A DNA stretch of 64,000 bases, from positions 363,151 to 427,150 of the forward strand of contig CAJJDO010000022.1 in assembly GCA_905183005.1 (NCBI GenBank). The letters run 5' to 3'. The position numbers and the translations under genes were made by a program. Shown here one piece after another: positions 26,779 through 39,510 of this stretch (positions are counted from its first letter, which is position 1; the number at the start of each line of letters is the position of its first letter). The DNA comes from Paramecium pentaurelia (lineage: Eukaryota > Ciliophora > Oligohymenophorea > Peniculida > Parameciidae). Below the pieces are notes generated by a model. That model ran no database searches. It was not told the origin of the DNA and saw nothing but the letters and a program-made list of their open reading frames with translations.

Positions 26779-28877
26779 ATGTAGAGTGAATAGCATCGCT
26801 TAAGTACAAATTCGAGTGGATCAGTCGATATTGGTTTACTCTTAAAGAAATACAAATAAGCTAACACAAAGTTAAGCCCTTTGCCTCTGGAATAATTTGA
26901 ATAGGTAGCTTTAGATAATAAAATTGATCTTTTGCAATAATTGCCAGACAATGATCTTACCCAATTTTTAGGGTTTAAAGAACTCAATCAAGGGGCTGTA
27001 AGTGAGTTGAAACGTTCGTTATTACAATCTAAAAGAATGTGGAATAATTATAGTCAGTCTTTATTTACTGAGGAATAGTCAGATCAACCAAAATATTACA
27101 CTTCTAGAAAAATGTAATTAATACACAATAGAGACACATTTAGACAAATAAAAGAAAAATATAAAAAATAAGAAGAAACATAAATTGAGGAAGTCAGAAA
27201 ATACTTTCAAAAAATATAATCAAAAAGTCCAGGAGTAAAATCATATCCTTCTATGCAATATTAAGACCTATAAAGAATTGAATAAATACGTAGATAGATA
27301 AGGTAAGGCAATCAAAGTGAATTAATAACTAAAAGTAAAGATGCTGAATAATTATAGAGAAGATTAAATGAATCGTTAATCAACGAAATTAAAATAAAGA
27401 AACAATGTGTGTACATATATAAAGACACAAATTTAAATTGGTAGCCATGTTCAAGAAATGCAAGTACTATGTTATCATATGATCATAAATTATATTTATA
27501 TGGAGGAGCAGGATCAAAGTAAACAGAAGACTTATGCTATGCAAATATAGATAAATGTAAAATATTGATAAAAATTATAGAAAAATATAAATGGAATTAA
27601 ATTAAATTTGATGAAAAATCATCTAATGGATATAGAGGAAATCATTCAGCAGCAATATATAAAAATTTAATGATTATATTTGGTGGTGAAGTACACTAGA
27701 TTATTAATGATAAAAGAATAAGTAGTGAAATAACCAGTGATATTAAAATAATAAATCTAAGTAAATAAAATTCATTATTATCAGTTACTAATGAACTTAA
27801 AGTTTTAAAATAAACTGGTATCATACCACCAAGGAAATGTCATGTAGCAGAAGTCATTGGAAGAAATATGATTGTTTAAGGGGGGATTGATCTCAAAGGT
27901 TAATATTTAAGAGATGTGATTTCCTATGATATTGCCACTTAAAGATGGTCATAAGTCTTAACAGAACAACATGTTTGCTTTCCTGATGGAGTAGCTTTTC
28001 ATAAATCTTGTGCTGTCTTTCATAATACTTAAGTAGAATTATATAAAAATGATCCTGAAGTTAAATTTAATTATTAGGGAGTTTTTATATTTGGTGGTTT
28101 TGATAAGCATGGACATTATTTAGACAAACTTATTAAAATAGATATTACTACTAAGCCTATCAATTTTGAATAAGTATAGACTAAAGGACTTTCACCCAGT
28201 AAATAATAAGATTATATAAAATAGTTGGTCGTTGTTAGCATTCTATGAATTATTTAGAATAATATTAAATTATAGTTATATATGGAGGTAAAAATGATGA
28301 TCTTAATGTAAATGGTTTTTTAAATGATATTCATTTGCTTGATATGAAAACTTTGACTTGGATTAATGTGGAAATTAAAGGGTCTTAAGTTGCAGGCAGA
28401 TGTGGACATAGTGCTGCTTGTATAGAATCAAAATTATACATCTTTGGAGGTTGTAATTATTCAGGTTTTCTTAAAAGTGATCTTTTAATTATAGAACTAG
28501 ATCCTATTTAAGCCTAACAATTTGGATAATAGGATGTCATTTATGAAAAGCCAAGAAAATCTTAATTAAAAGTAACATTCAAAAAATAAATTCAAAAAGA
28601 TCATCTAACAGAAATTAAAGAAAAAATAGATTAAATATGTTTAAAACCTTAAAAATAAAGTCTGTTTTTGCCAAAGCCTAGAAGATTAAGTGATTTACTA
28701 AATTCATTGAATTTAAAAGAACTTATTTAACCAAATTAATAAGATAAAGAAAAAGATAAAGATTAATAATAGAAATCAAGTAGAAGTTCAAATAGATAAT
28801 CACCAAGAAAAGAAACTCCTAGAATTCCTATTAAAAATATTAAAAGAACTATGACTACTATTGTTAATTCAAATTGA
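26779..28877 (+). CDS. Kelch-repeat protein
   Basis: About 690 residues. The first 230 residues are helical and charged (for example LIHNRDTFRQIKEKYKKQEE). From about residue 230 a kelch beta-propeller is visible: blades with LYLYGGAG, NHSAAIYKNLMIIFGGE, VIGRNMIVQGG, GVFIFGGFDKHGHYLDKL, IVIYGGKNDD and GRCGHSAACIESKLYIFGG, the usual Gly-Gly and aromatic pattern. An intron at 28199-28224 (26 nt) creates SPIGRCQHSMNYL and restores the blade. The tail is Lys/Ser/Arg-rich. Kelch propellers bind protein partners; the partner is not evident. No BTB or F-box domain seen. Confidence 0.85.
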
Positions 28878-29207
28878 GTCAATATTATTATTATTTAAAG
28901 ACTTTAAATTAATTTTTCATTCTAAATATTTATATATTGATTTTTATTATATTTTTTATAATAATCTAAAGTGTAAATACATTCTTAATCTATAATCATT
29001 AAAATACAAATATATATTATTATTAATGAATGAATCAATTGAACTATCATATTATATAATAAATGTTCATATAAAAAATTAATATTATTCATATATTTAG
29101 GTTATTTGACTCAATTAAATTATCCTTTAAATAATTATTAATTATAAATAATATATTACAAAAATATCTAAAATTTAAATTATAAGTTGTAAAAGAAATT
29201 TCATAGT
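28878..29207. other. Intergenic AT-rich region
   Basis: About 330 bases between two genes on the same strand, nearly all A and T. I see no gene or RNA here; the promoter of the following gene is expected near its right end. Confidence 0.5.
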
Positions 29208-29942
29208 ATGGTTGATCTCAACATAAATAAAAAAGAAAGGAAGATTCATTCATATAAAGTTTTAGGTACAAATCAAAAAAAGGAAGCATTAGAAGAATTA
29301 CTGAATGATCCTAGTTAAGAAAATTTTGTTTTACTTAGTAAGAAATTTAATACAACTACACGAAATTTAAGAAGATGGTATAATTAAGGTTATATGAGAA
29401 AAGGTGGTTGTGGAAGGAAAAAAATTAATCCTTAAGGTGTAATTAGATTAGAAGAATGGATATTGGAAGAAACTAGAAAATAAGGTAGGAAAATAAGTAG
29501 AAATCAAATTAAGGAATAAGCAATCAAAATATTTAATATTGAATCTTTTAAAGCATCCAAAGCATGGATGGATAAATTTATTAAAGAACAAAATCTAAAG
29601 TTTAAAATAAAATAAATTCTTTTAGAAAATTGTTTACTTTCGAAATGTTAAATAATAAAACATAAGTAAATACAAAATAATCTGAAGGAGAAGAAATTTG
29701 AAAGGTCTTCAACAAAAAAATAATAAAAAAGGATTAAATTAGAGTAATTGAAAACCAAATATATAATGGGAAACTTAGATTAAATAATTGTTTAAGATTT
29801 TTAAATTGGTTAAAAATAAAATACAATTAAGTTAGAGAACAATAATAAGGAAGATGATATGTATTTTACAGCTAGTTTTGAATAAGAAGCTAGATAATTT
29901 GAAAATAATTATGGAGAACAATTATACTTAGGATTTGATTGA
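29208..29942 (+). CDS. CENP-B/Tc5-type HTH protein, transposase-derived DNA binder
   Basis: 244 residues, no intron, starting MVDLNINKKERKIHSYKVLG. Residues about 70-140 match the HTH_Tnp_Tc5/CENPB arrangement: GCGRKKINPQGVIRLEEWIL, then EETRKQGRKISRNQIKEQA, then FKASKAWMDKFIKEQ. A first helical segment upstream (TTTRNLRRWYNQGYMRK) resembles the partner N-terminal HTH. No DDE catalytic domain follows; the C terminus is acidic and Gln-rich. It looks like a domesticated DNA-binding half of a pogo/Tigger-type transposase, possibly a transcription or chromatin factor. This is inference from domain content. Confidence 0.75.
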
Positions 29943-30125
29943 TGTTAGGATTGTAATATAGAATATTTATTATTTAAAATGTTATAAGAGATGATCTCTA
30001 AAAACCTCTGTATACTCTTAAATATATCTAAATTTAACTGAAATAATATATGCAAAGCAATTATGAAAAATTATGACTTTGTAAAATTACAATCATAGAA
30101 ATCAATTTATCTATAATTAATAATA

Positions 30126-31297
30126 ATGTTAAGCCAATAAAAAGAAAATGATGATGAAATCTTGTCTGAAAATAATGATGGTAATGTAGAAATAGTAAAT
30201 TTTGATTAATTTGAAGAGAGGGATGAAGATATTATAATCCCTTTAGATAACAACTTTTAATCAATATAATACACGTTTGGAGAATAAAATTAAGTCTTGA
30301 AGGAAGAAAAGAATGTGTTCTAAGAGATTGTTTAATTTAAAAAAGAAGATGAACAAGACAATATAGCCAATTTTGGTAGTATGCATTGTGAAGAAGACTT
30401 TTAGAGTTGGAAGGATGAAAATAAACAAATTAATGAAGTTGAATAGGTTTAATAAATGAATTAGATTGAAGCTATGACATAAAGATAAGAGAAATAAGCT
30501 TAAATAATATATCAACCCGATTATATTATTGATATGAAAGAGTTCTTGTAAAAACCAATTGATTAATGTAAAAAGATATTTTGAATATTTTATTAGAACA
30601 TTTAATATAACTGACAATAGTTAAGGATAAAAATGGCATTAATAAATTTCACCATAAATATCTATTATATTTAAGTGGTTAACCCAATAGATTTTTATGT
30701 TCAGCAAAACGATAGGCATTCAGTTAACAAATTCATTATGTATTATCTATACTTTAAGACAAATTTGATAGAAAACATAAATCTTGTTTAGGAAAGATAA
30801 AAGGATCTGGTGGAACATTTAAATTATATGACACAGGTGATAATCCAAAAGATGTGAAGTTTTTAGATAAAGTAAGAAAAGAATTATGTTTGATCAATTT
30901 TCAAAATTCTAAATAGACAGGGCAAATTAGATAGAGTGTGATTATACCTAAGATTAAAGATGGATAAGCTTATGAATTTAAACCATTAAATGATACAGAT
31001 GGATTATTAAAAGCCTATTATTCATTAGAATATAAGGATTAAATTATGCATTTTATGAATAAGATTCCAATTTACAATAAAGAGAAAAATAAATATTAAT
31101 TATAATTTAATGATAGAGTGACTATGTCATCTGCAAAGAATTGTATAATACATGATATCAACTGTACAGATAAAAATACTTTTGTATTATAATTTGGAAA
31201 ATGTGCAAAAAAGACTTATTCAGTAGATATATGTTATCCTTTATCTATTTTATAAGGATTTGCAATAAGTATCTCATAATTTGAGAAAAAAGATTGA
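30126..31297 (+). CDS. Tubby-like protein
   Basis: About 380 residues. The N-terminal 140 residues are acidic and Q-rich. The C-terminal tubby barrel is recognisable: KIKGSGGTFKLYDTGDNP, KVRKELCLINFQN, FMNKIPIYNKEKNKYQLQF, DRVTMSSAKNCII and FGKCAKKTYSVDICYPLS, ending LQGFAISISQFEKKD. These correspond to the conserved phosphoinositide-binding barrel and the buried C-terminal helix of TULP proteins. An intron at 30568-30596 (29 nt, containing a TGA) precedes the domain. Tubby-like proteins link membrane phosphoinositides to trafficking into cilia, fitting a ciliate. Confidence 0.85.
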
Positions 31298-31363
31298 TAT
31301 CAATAATCAATAAATATTTTTCCTTAAATATATTACGTAATATTTCAAATCATTTTATAAAAT

Positions 31364-33291
31364 ATGAGAAATTTATTAGTGATCTTCGCACTCTTATGTT
31401 TTGTTGCCAATACAATAGATATGGGAGAAGAACTAATGAAAAGAGAAATATTAACCAAAATAGTAGAACATGCTGGTATAGAAATGCCTCATGAGTACTA
31501 ATATATAATTAACATACTTAGTTTACACTTACTTTGTTTACCATGCAAATTGATGATGAAGTAAGTTCAAAAGTTTTCATCAACTATTCTTTTATCAATA
31601 ATTAGAAAAGAATGGACACTACTTTGTCCAAAATTTAAAGATCCAGCCTTTTGTGAAGGAATCAATTAGACATTTATAGATTAATTCTCTGTTCATTTTT
31701 TCAAGTATTTTAGTCATTTAATATATATAGTAATTATTTAGCACCTTCAAATGCATGTCAAAATTTAGGTGCTTGCAAATTGTAAAATGAACCATAAACA
31801 ATTAAGGATTACATTAATGAAGTTATGTAAGACAAGCTATCAAAAGAAGAACAAAAGTAATGGTAAGTGATGGCTGAAGAAAATATAAAAAATTAAGAAG
31901 ATTATACAATTGCATAATTTGCAGATTTACATATTGATGTAGAATATTCAGTTGGAGCTAATGCTTTTTGTGGAGCTCCATTTTGTTGTAGAGAAGAGAA
32001 TGGAAAACCTAAAGATCCAAGTAAAGGTGCTTAATATTGGGGAACCTATGCAGAATGTGATTTACCATTTAGAACAATATAAGATCTGATCAAATTTACA
32101 GGGGAAAAAATTAAGCCAGATTTTATTATATGGACTGGAGATAGTACATCACATGATGTTTGGCATTAATAAAAGTGGAATCAAACATTACCTACAAAAA
32201 TGATTACAGATGAAATTAAGAAATAAATACCAAATTCTTAATTGTATGCAATATATGGAAATCATGAAGGTTATCCAGCTGATCAATATGATATGATAGG
32301 TGAATCTACATAATGGTTAAGAGATGAAGTGGCTGATATGTGGAAATAATATTTAACATAAGAATCATACTATTAATTAAGAAGAAATGGTTATTATTCT
32401 TAAGTTGATGAAGCAAGAAATCTTAAATTTATAGCCTTGAATTCTCAAGCATGTGATTTACTCAACTTTTATTTAATGGATGGTATCACAGATCCAAGAG
32501 GAATGCTTAAATGGTTAATATCTGAACTCAAAGATTCAGAAGCTAAACATTAATTTGCTGTTATCTTTGCTCATATTCCACCTGGTGATACATTTTGTAA
32601 TTCTTAATGGGCTGATAGATTTAGTGTTGTAATAGAGAGATTTGAACATGTAGTTACTGGAATCTTTTATGGTATTATTAATATAAACTATAAATTAAGG
32701 ACATACTCATTAAGATCATGTCTAACATATTAGATCTAAAATTGATGGAAGATATGTTAAGACTTTGTTTATTGCACCTTCTGGAACTACATTTTCATAC
32801 TAAAATCCATCATTTAGAGTCTTTTAATTTAATGGAAAAAACAATTCAGTTAAAGATTATGTCTAATACAGATTAGATTTAGCTAAAGCAAATAAAGATG
32901 GTTAAAATGCAATCTTAAATTGGGAAGTAGCATACAATTTCTTAGAATATTATGGATTAGAAAGTGCTTCATTAGTCCATGTTTCATCTCTCCCTTATAG
33001 ATTAAAACATGATGATGAATTATTAAAGAAATATATCTACAGTTATTCAACAGGAAGTGATGTCTTATATAAAAAACACCTTAAGTAAATTCATTTCATT
33101 ATATATATCTTAGAGATCTCAAAAATTTATTCCTTAAAAAAAGTACTAAAAGCTTTTTCATTTGTGGAGCTGAAACATCCACATTAGATGATTGGTATGA
33201 ATGTATTGGATTCTTCGAAAAGTTTAAGGAATCCTCTTTCCTTACTTTTAAATTACTAGAATAATTTATTGGTAAATGGCTCAAAGAATGA
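31364..33291 (+). CDS. Acid sphingomyelinase-like phosphodiesterase (secreted/lysosomal)
   Basis: About 614 residues. A signal peptide (MRNLLVIFALLCFVANT) leads into a saposin-type domain with paired cysteines (CLPCKL, LLCPKFKDPAFC). The calcineurin-like metallophosphatase domain follows: FADLHIDVEYS, WTGDSTSHDVW, YGNHEGYP, FAHIPPGD and GHTHQDH, the metal ligands of sphingomyelinases. Introns are 31705-31730, 32672-32699 (28 nt, ending AAG; it splits the GHTH motif) and 33085-33113. The family hydrolyses sphingomyelin to ceramide and phosphocholine in lysosomes or outside the cell. Confidence 0.9.
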
Positions 33292-33727
33292 TAAAATCAT
33301 TAATTTAAAATACAAAAATATAACTGCTTTTCATAATTTTTTAGGTTTAATTCCTTATCATCTTAAGAAAAATATAAATTCCTTTCTCTTTTTAATCTTT
33401 TATTTAATATATATTAATATTTAATCAAAGAATTTTTAAGATCATCCTATTTATTAATATAATATATTAAATCTAATTTAAATACATATATAAATTACAA
33501 AATACTATTTAGCTCATAGAATAAAATTCTTAATTAGATTTTACTTATATATATTTAAATATTAATGTTTGAAGAATTTATTATAAAATTTATTATTATA
33601 AAACAATTATAACATCATAATAAAAGACATTTTGATGATCTTAATTCAATCAATAAAATTATAAATCTATAAATCCATCCTTATGGGTTTAAAATCTTCC
33701 CTAATGTATTACTTAGGATTATTTATT
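33292..33727. other. Intergenic region between convergent genes
   Basis: About 435 bases between the stops of the sphingomyelinase and PEX16 genes. AT-rich, with no convincing open frame or RNA. It should contain both polyadenylation regions. Confidence 0.5.
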
Positions 33728-34501
33728 TCACAATTGAACTATAGAATGGATTTCTTAAAATATAACAGATCTATATTATAAATAAAATTATACTATAGCT
33801 TCCTTTGCTCTAATTTTTAGTTCCTCTTTCTGACTCTTTTTATAGATTTTAATTTGAAATTCTATTAAAAACCTTAATATATCAATAAAGAATGAAATAT
33901 AATATGGAGTATAACTATGTCCTCCATATTTAAGAATCAATACGCAATAAATTAATGGACGAAAGATATACAAGATTTCTCCAATTTTAATCTAATCATT
34001 GGAAATGACATAATACTCTTATTTAATTAAGTTTTGATTCATAATCTTTCTAATTCGAATGGTTTGGAATAGGTAACATTGTAAATAGAGAAGTTTATTT
34101 ATCTTAAATTAAATCATAATATCCTAGATTGAATTTAGGATTTGGTTCTTTAATTGAATTGAGTTCTTCTTTGATTGATTTTTGATTGACTGCTTAAGGA
34201 TTATATTCTAGAGGTCCCATATGTTACTGGAATTATATGGCGGCCTCTTACTCTTAGTAATCTGTTTCAGAATAGTTGTTATTTACTGAAATCATCAATC
34301 CATACTTATCCACCAATGACCATTTTCTTAGTTTTACAATTAATTTCAATAATTCTAAGGCACAGAAATATTAATAAATTCGCTCTTGATTAATGATAAT
34401 TGAATACTTTCTGATGCCTTGCTTAAGTACTCAGCAAGAAATTCTACAGCCTATATCAGACTAAGAGCCTTAGGAATATGTTATTTTTATATAAATTGCA
34501 T
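33728..34501 (-). CDS. PEX16: Peroxin-16 (PEX16)
   Basis: About 241 residues, shorter than human PEX16 (336). The N-terminal part SLIQAVEFLAEYLSKASEKR and ALELLKLIVKLRKWSL match the family, and the diagnostic block is IKIGEILYIFRPLIYCVL followed by GGHSYTPYYISFFIDILRF. Introns are 34385-34407 (23 nt, ending AAG) and 33992-34016 (25 nt, containing TGA); both are needed for these blocks. PEX16 is a peroxisomal or ER membrane protein that recruits PEX3 and helps insert peroxisomal membrane proteins. The start lies only 20 bases from the stop of the TatD gene upstream on the same strand. Confidence 0.85.
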
Positions 34502-34520
34502 TAATTTATAGAAATTTATA

Positions 34521-35429
34521 TCATGCTACACCAAAACATTTTAAAGAATTTTAAAAGCAGATTTCTGACAATTTCTCTTAATCAATTTGTAATAATTCAG
34601 ACATTACTTCAAGTACTTAGATTATCTAACAAGGTTCATTTCTACTTTTAACTAATTATCCTTCTTTCCACTTTTCATTTTTTCGAGCTTAAAATTAAGT
34701 TTTAACTAATTTGCTAGATGCATGAGTATTTCTAATTTCACAATATGGTGAGTCTGTCTCTAACATTAATTTATCCAAAGGAATTTATTTAGCAACATTA
34801 ATATTATTTTAAGTTTTTAAAGAACAACCATTAACTCCAACATAGAGATCTAAATGTAAGATCTTTTATAATTCATCCAAATTTCCAGTAAATGAATGCA
34901 CAACTCCTCCAACAATTCTATGTCTATTCTTCTACATTATGTTATAAAAATCATCTCCTGTATTCCTATTATGGAGATACATAGGTAATTTATATTTTTC
35001 AGCTAAATCAAAATGTGGGTCAAAAGCTATCATCTATTCTTCTTTAGTTGACCATTATAATCTATCATAATCTAATCCACATTCACCAATGGCTACTAAT
35101 TTTTTTTCTTTAAGTGCCAAATCTAATTGGTCTCTCAAATCACCCATATATCCATAATAGTTTTTATTAAGTTCATATGCACGACAAGGATGTATACCTG
35201 CTGTAGTATAATAATGTGGACTCAACTGACATAATTCTCTTGCCTTTTTCAAATCACCCAAGCATCCACTAGCAATCAACAGATGTTCACAACCAATATC
35301 AGATGCTCTTTTCATTACATCTTTATAATCAGGTTAATGGTATTTCTTATGATGATAAATTCCATAAAACTAATCATCTGTTAGATTAGCTGCAATATCA
35401 AAGAATCTAAACTTAGACTTTATTTACAT
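34521..35429 (-). CDS. TATDN1: TatD-family DNase (TATDN1-like)
   Basis: 302 residues in a single exon, the normal family length. It begins MQIKSKFRFFDIAANLTDDQ, with the metal-binding start FDIAANLTD, then TTAGIHPCRA, VAIGECGLDYDR, FDLAEKYKLPMYLHNR, VVHSFTGN and LETDSPYC, the canonical TatD active-site order of His, Glu, His, His, Asp. TAA and TAG fall in it as glutamine. TatD enzymes are 3'-5' exonucleases or endonucleases with roles in DNA repair and apoptosis. PEX16 follows 20 bases downstream. Confidence 0.92.
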
Positions 35430-36026
35430 TAATTAATTAAAGAATAAAAGATAATTTACTAAATTCTTAAACTATTTATATTCATTTTTATTCTCATCCC
35501 TAATCAGTAATTATCAAAAATTTTGAATTATTTTATTGATTACTATTAATATGGATTATTTTACTATTTCTTAATACTAATAACAAAGATATTTATAAAT
35601 TTAATAAATTGATTTTAAATGACAATTTAAATCATTAGATAATTACTTTAATCATATTATTACTTTACCAAATTAATATCGTTTTAGCTTACATTTCTTA
35701 ATAAAGGTTTTTTAGTTTTATAAATTTGATCCTTACTTCATTACAATTTTACTTTTTTTAATAAAGTGATACAAAAAGTTGCAATTAAGAAAATTTGAAA
35801 TTAATATTAGAGATATTTATTTTAGTTTAAATTTAATATTAAGTGATTTTCATTCTTTTTTGTATGTGTTGATTTTATTCAGTATAACTTTTATTCATAG
35901 TATAACAATAATATAAGAGTATATTTAGAGTAATAAAAAAATAATCAGATCTTATAAAATGATGATATTACAAATAATATTTAGAATGAAATATTTATAA
36001 AATTATATTTAAGATGTAATAACCTA
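35430..36026. other. Intergenic AT-rich region between divergent genes
   Basis: About 600 bases separating the TatD and NF-YC starts. Extremely AT-rich; I see no coding frame with family similarity and no structured RNA. Likely holds both promoters. Confidence 0.5.
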
Positions 36027-36668
36027 ATGAATAATTTGACATACAAAACCACTATGTAGTATTTGATTTCTAAAAATGTACTAATAGGATGTCCATCAAT
36101 AGGAACACATGAAAAAATTGAAAGAAAAATTAGTTGAATTGAAGGAAGAAATAATGTAAATGCCCAAGGGTATTAAATTGTTTAAGAAATAGATCCCGAG
36201 CTATTCAAAAATCATCAATTACCATTAGCAAGAGTGAAGAAAATAATGAAATCAGATGAAGATGTCAGAGTATTGTTTTTTTATATCTCTAGATGATTGC
36301 TTAAGAAACACCAGTTCTATTTGCAAAAGCATGTGAAATTTTCATTATTGAATTAACACATAGAGCATGGTAATTCACTGAAGATGGCAAAAGAAGAACA
36401 CTCTAAAAGACTGATATTGCAACATGCATTTACAACACAGAAATCTTTGACTTTTTGATGGATATCATTCCTAAAGATGAAATTAAATCAAATCAAGTTC
36501 CTATTAAAAAACCTTAAGGCCAAGATGGATATTTCTCTAATGTTAGTCAACATGTAATTGCTTTTGAATATTTAGCTTATATAATAAGTATAAATGAGCT
36601 AGTAGAGACAAGGACAATAGTTTCCATTAACTAATTTCAGTCAATATTTGGGTAGTGGCTAAAGATGA
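36027..36668 (+). CDS. NFYC: NF-YC/HAP5 histone-fold transcription factor subunit
   Basis: About 182 residues. The histone fold is clear: ELFKNHQLPLARVKKIMKSD, MIAQETPVLFAKACEIFI, HRAWQFTEDGKRRTLQKTD and FDFLMDIIPKD, matching HAP5 closely. Introns are 36078-36102, 36170-36192, 36270-36292 (inside the fold) and 36554-36575. The C-terminal end is Gln-rich. NF-YC pairs with NF-YB and, with NF-YA, binds CCAAT boxes. The stop at 36666-36668 is only 36 bases before the next ATG, and both reading frames are in the same phase; an alternative is that the downstream Q-rich protein is its C-terminal extension. Confidence 0.85.
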
Positions 36669-36704
36669 CATATTATTTGAGTGTTTACCATTATATAATA
36701 TTAA

Positions 36705-38252
36705 ATGTTTAAACAAAAGAAGGGATAGCTATAACAACAATAATAACCATTTTATTTGAGTTGGTTCACAAATTAAGGGTATTTTGAAGGATGTATATTA
36801 GTTTAGGGAAAATTAAAATAGAGGAGGAACTGCACCACAATAGTCTCGCAAAGAAAAATTGTAATTGAAAAGTCCATATTAATAACCATTGACAACAGTA
36901 ATTCATATGGTTCCTAATCCTTAGAATAGGATTATGTAATATATGTATATGAATTATAGGTAAGCACCTAAAACAAATGGAAATATTCAACTTATATCTA
37001 AGATATATGCATAGAAATCTCAATTATCTAAAAGAAAAAGTTAAGAGTATGAACGATAACGTTATGATTTAAATTCATAATCTTAATAATCTCGAACTCT
37101 TACTTAATAGGGTATAAGACCACTTAGATTAAATGAAGGGCGACCTTAGACATAATAAAATATAATTGAAAATAAATTATGTGTTGATAATTAAGGGAGT
37201 GATGAAGAATAATAAGAACAATTAACTCCAAGAGACTATATGGAGGATGTTGAAATAGAAAATAATGGAGCTAATTAATTCATTAATGATTGTTTCTCAA
37301 ATGAATCAAATGAAGCAGATAGTGAAGATCATTAGAATTTTCAATTGCCTATTTAGAAGGATGAATAAATGTATTAAAGTATTATTCAAATAATAGATAA
37401 AATAAATCATATATTAATGAAGAACCAATTAAAAGTTTGAGGAAGACTAATAATTAAATTAATAGACCTCAGACCTCTGAAGGTGGAAGAAGAAGAAGAT
37501 TTATGAATTCCTTCAATTAGATTGAGTAGAATTATGAAAAGAGAAAGGAAACAGAAAATGATTTACTGGAATTTGAAGCAAATATAATTTAAGAAGAATA
37601 AGAAATTATTGATATTGATACTCAAATATCTCCAAAAGTATTTTATTTTAGGAATATAGCAATTAATTTCAATTAGATCTGGATATAGAAGAAGTTAAAA
37701 TGATTTCAATGAATTAATTGTAAGTAATACTGAAGGAAGACCTCCATCAAGACATAGAACTCCTCCTAAAGCTACTGATTTAGAATTGCCATTAGATAAT
37801 GGTGTAAGCCATGTCTCTAAAAATAGTGTTGATATTCCAATAAAAAATATGTATGCCTAAATTAATGATGAAAGTAAGATATTATTTTTAATTTTTAAGA
37901 AATTTAATAAGAAAATGATTGCGAATTTGATTTGGATTATTTTAAAATGAATAATAAGATGAATTTTAATAAATTTCAATAATAAAAAGAAATACGAGGA
38001 TATCATACTGATGATGGAAATTAGATGAATTAATAAAGACATCCAAAATCAGCTAATGTTAAACATAATTAATTATGTTCTCCTTTTAATTCTCAAATTA
38101 ATTCAGCATATTTAAGAAATGAAGCATAAATAGTTATAACATATAATAATAGTTCAGCCATACAAAAAAGCAATGAACCAGTTAAAGTTCCATTTTAAAC
38201 TTCATTAGGATAAGATTTTTTAAGATTGTTTGCTAATCATTGTATGGAATGA
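36705..38252 (+). CDS. Q/N-rich protein of unknown function
   Basis: About 481 residues starting MFKQKKGQLQQQQQPFYLSW. Low complexity dominates, with basic segments (RKEKLQLKSPYQQP, KRKSQEYERQRYDLNS, GGRRRRFMNSF) and acidic ones (DEEQQEQLTPRDYMEDVEIE). Introns are 36779-36806, 37371-37396, 37638-37659 and 37874-37899 (ending AAG). I recognise no domain. It may be an independent gene or the extended C terminus of the NF-YC gene just upstream, since a gap of 36 bases is unusually short for two same-strand genes. Confidence 0.65.
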
Positions 38253-38713
38253 AAGTGGTAATTATAAAACATAATTAATTTTTGTATTCATTTCTAAAAA
38301 CTATGGATTCTCATTTCTTTTATTTTTATTATTTCAACATTTTATAGATTATCTTTGAGATACGAATGATGCGAATTATAAATATAGAAATGTCTTTTTT
38401 AATATTGCTTTGAAAAATAAATTGTTTCTATAAATTGAATCATTAAATCTAATTTGATTATTCAAATATCTGATGCATTTTGTACACTATTGATTTAGCT
38501 TAACTTTATTAATTCCTTTGCTATTGAATAATAAAATTACTACGCTCATTAATTGATTAAAAGAGTTTATGATTATAAATAATTTAATAAGTTTTTATTC
38601 TCAACGGCCTTGTTCTTTCCCATATATATATGAGTATGTCCTTTATGGTATACCTATTCCTATAATGCCTGGATTGATATTCTAAGAATTTAACAATTAA
38701 ATTAAAGCTAACA
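38253..38713. other. Intergenic region between convergent genes
   Basis: About 460 AT-rich bases between two gene ends. No supported gene or RNA. A few short open frames exist but show no family similarity. Confidence 0.5.
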
Positions 38714-39510
38714 TCATAACCCAATATTACGAGCATTTTAAAAGTTATTAAGATTCTGTTCATTCAAATCACTAGACACAGGAGATAATTATCGACTATT
38801 TTTTTTAGGCTTATCTTTCTTCTTATCTTCTGGATTACATCCATGACATCCGCAATACTAACAACCATGAGGAGGAAGAGGTTTCTTTCTGACTGCTCTT
38901 GGTACCTGACATAAACAAGACTAATAATAATATTTTATAATATTTAAACTTTAGCTTCTTTTCCTTTTTTAGAAAATGCTTTCATACATTTCTTACAACA
39001 TCCATTCACAGTTTTAAAATCAGAAGATTCATTTGAACTTGAATCTGAAGAAGATTTTCTTTTCTTTTTTATTTTTTTTTATTTTTTCTTTTCATCTTCA
39101 ATTGAGCATCCTGTGCAATGACATGATAGACATCCTTATTCACCTATTTAAATTCTTCTTTAAGATGCAGGTACAATACAAACACAAGTTTTAGGTTTAA
39201 TAGAACCTTTATCAGATTTAGTACATTATTAACAACACTAAGTTATACTAATTAAATATTACATATTTCCATCTACCTTTTTTCTTTTCTTATTATTATG
39301 ATAATGAAGATTCATCAGCTAAAATAAATTTTAAATTAAATTACTTATTTATGATGATGGATCTCTTATAATAATCTCTTCATCATCACTAACTGAAGAA
39401 TATTAATCACTAATTTCATCATAAACAGGTGATTTCTCTTATTGAAATTCTTATTGAATTAATCTTAATAATTCTAAATCATTCAATCCATTATTATTGC
39501 TATTCATCAT
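38714..39510 (-). CDS. Protein with two copies of a Cys-rich motif
   Basis: About 238 residues. After an acidic N terminus (MMNSNNNGLNDLELLRLIQQ) come two copies of the same cysteine pattern: CCQQCTKSDKG, then KTCVCIVPASQR, then GCLSCHCTGCSIEDEKKK; and CCKKCMKAFSKKG, then SCLCQVPRAVRK, then GCQYCGCHGCNPEDKKK. The pattern is CCxxC, CxCxVP, GCxxCxCxGC, with a Lys-rich linker, and suggests metal binding. Introns are 39319-39344, 39238-39262 (both needed to keep frame into the first repeat) and 38921-38949. I do not recognise the family. Confidence 0.72.
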
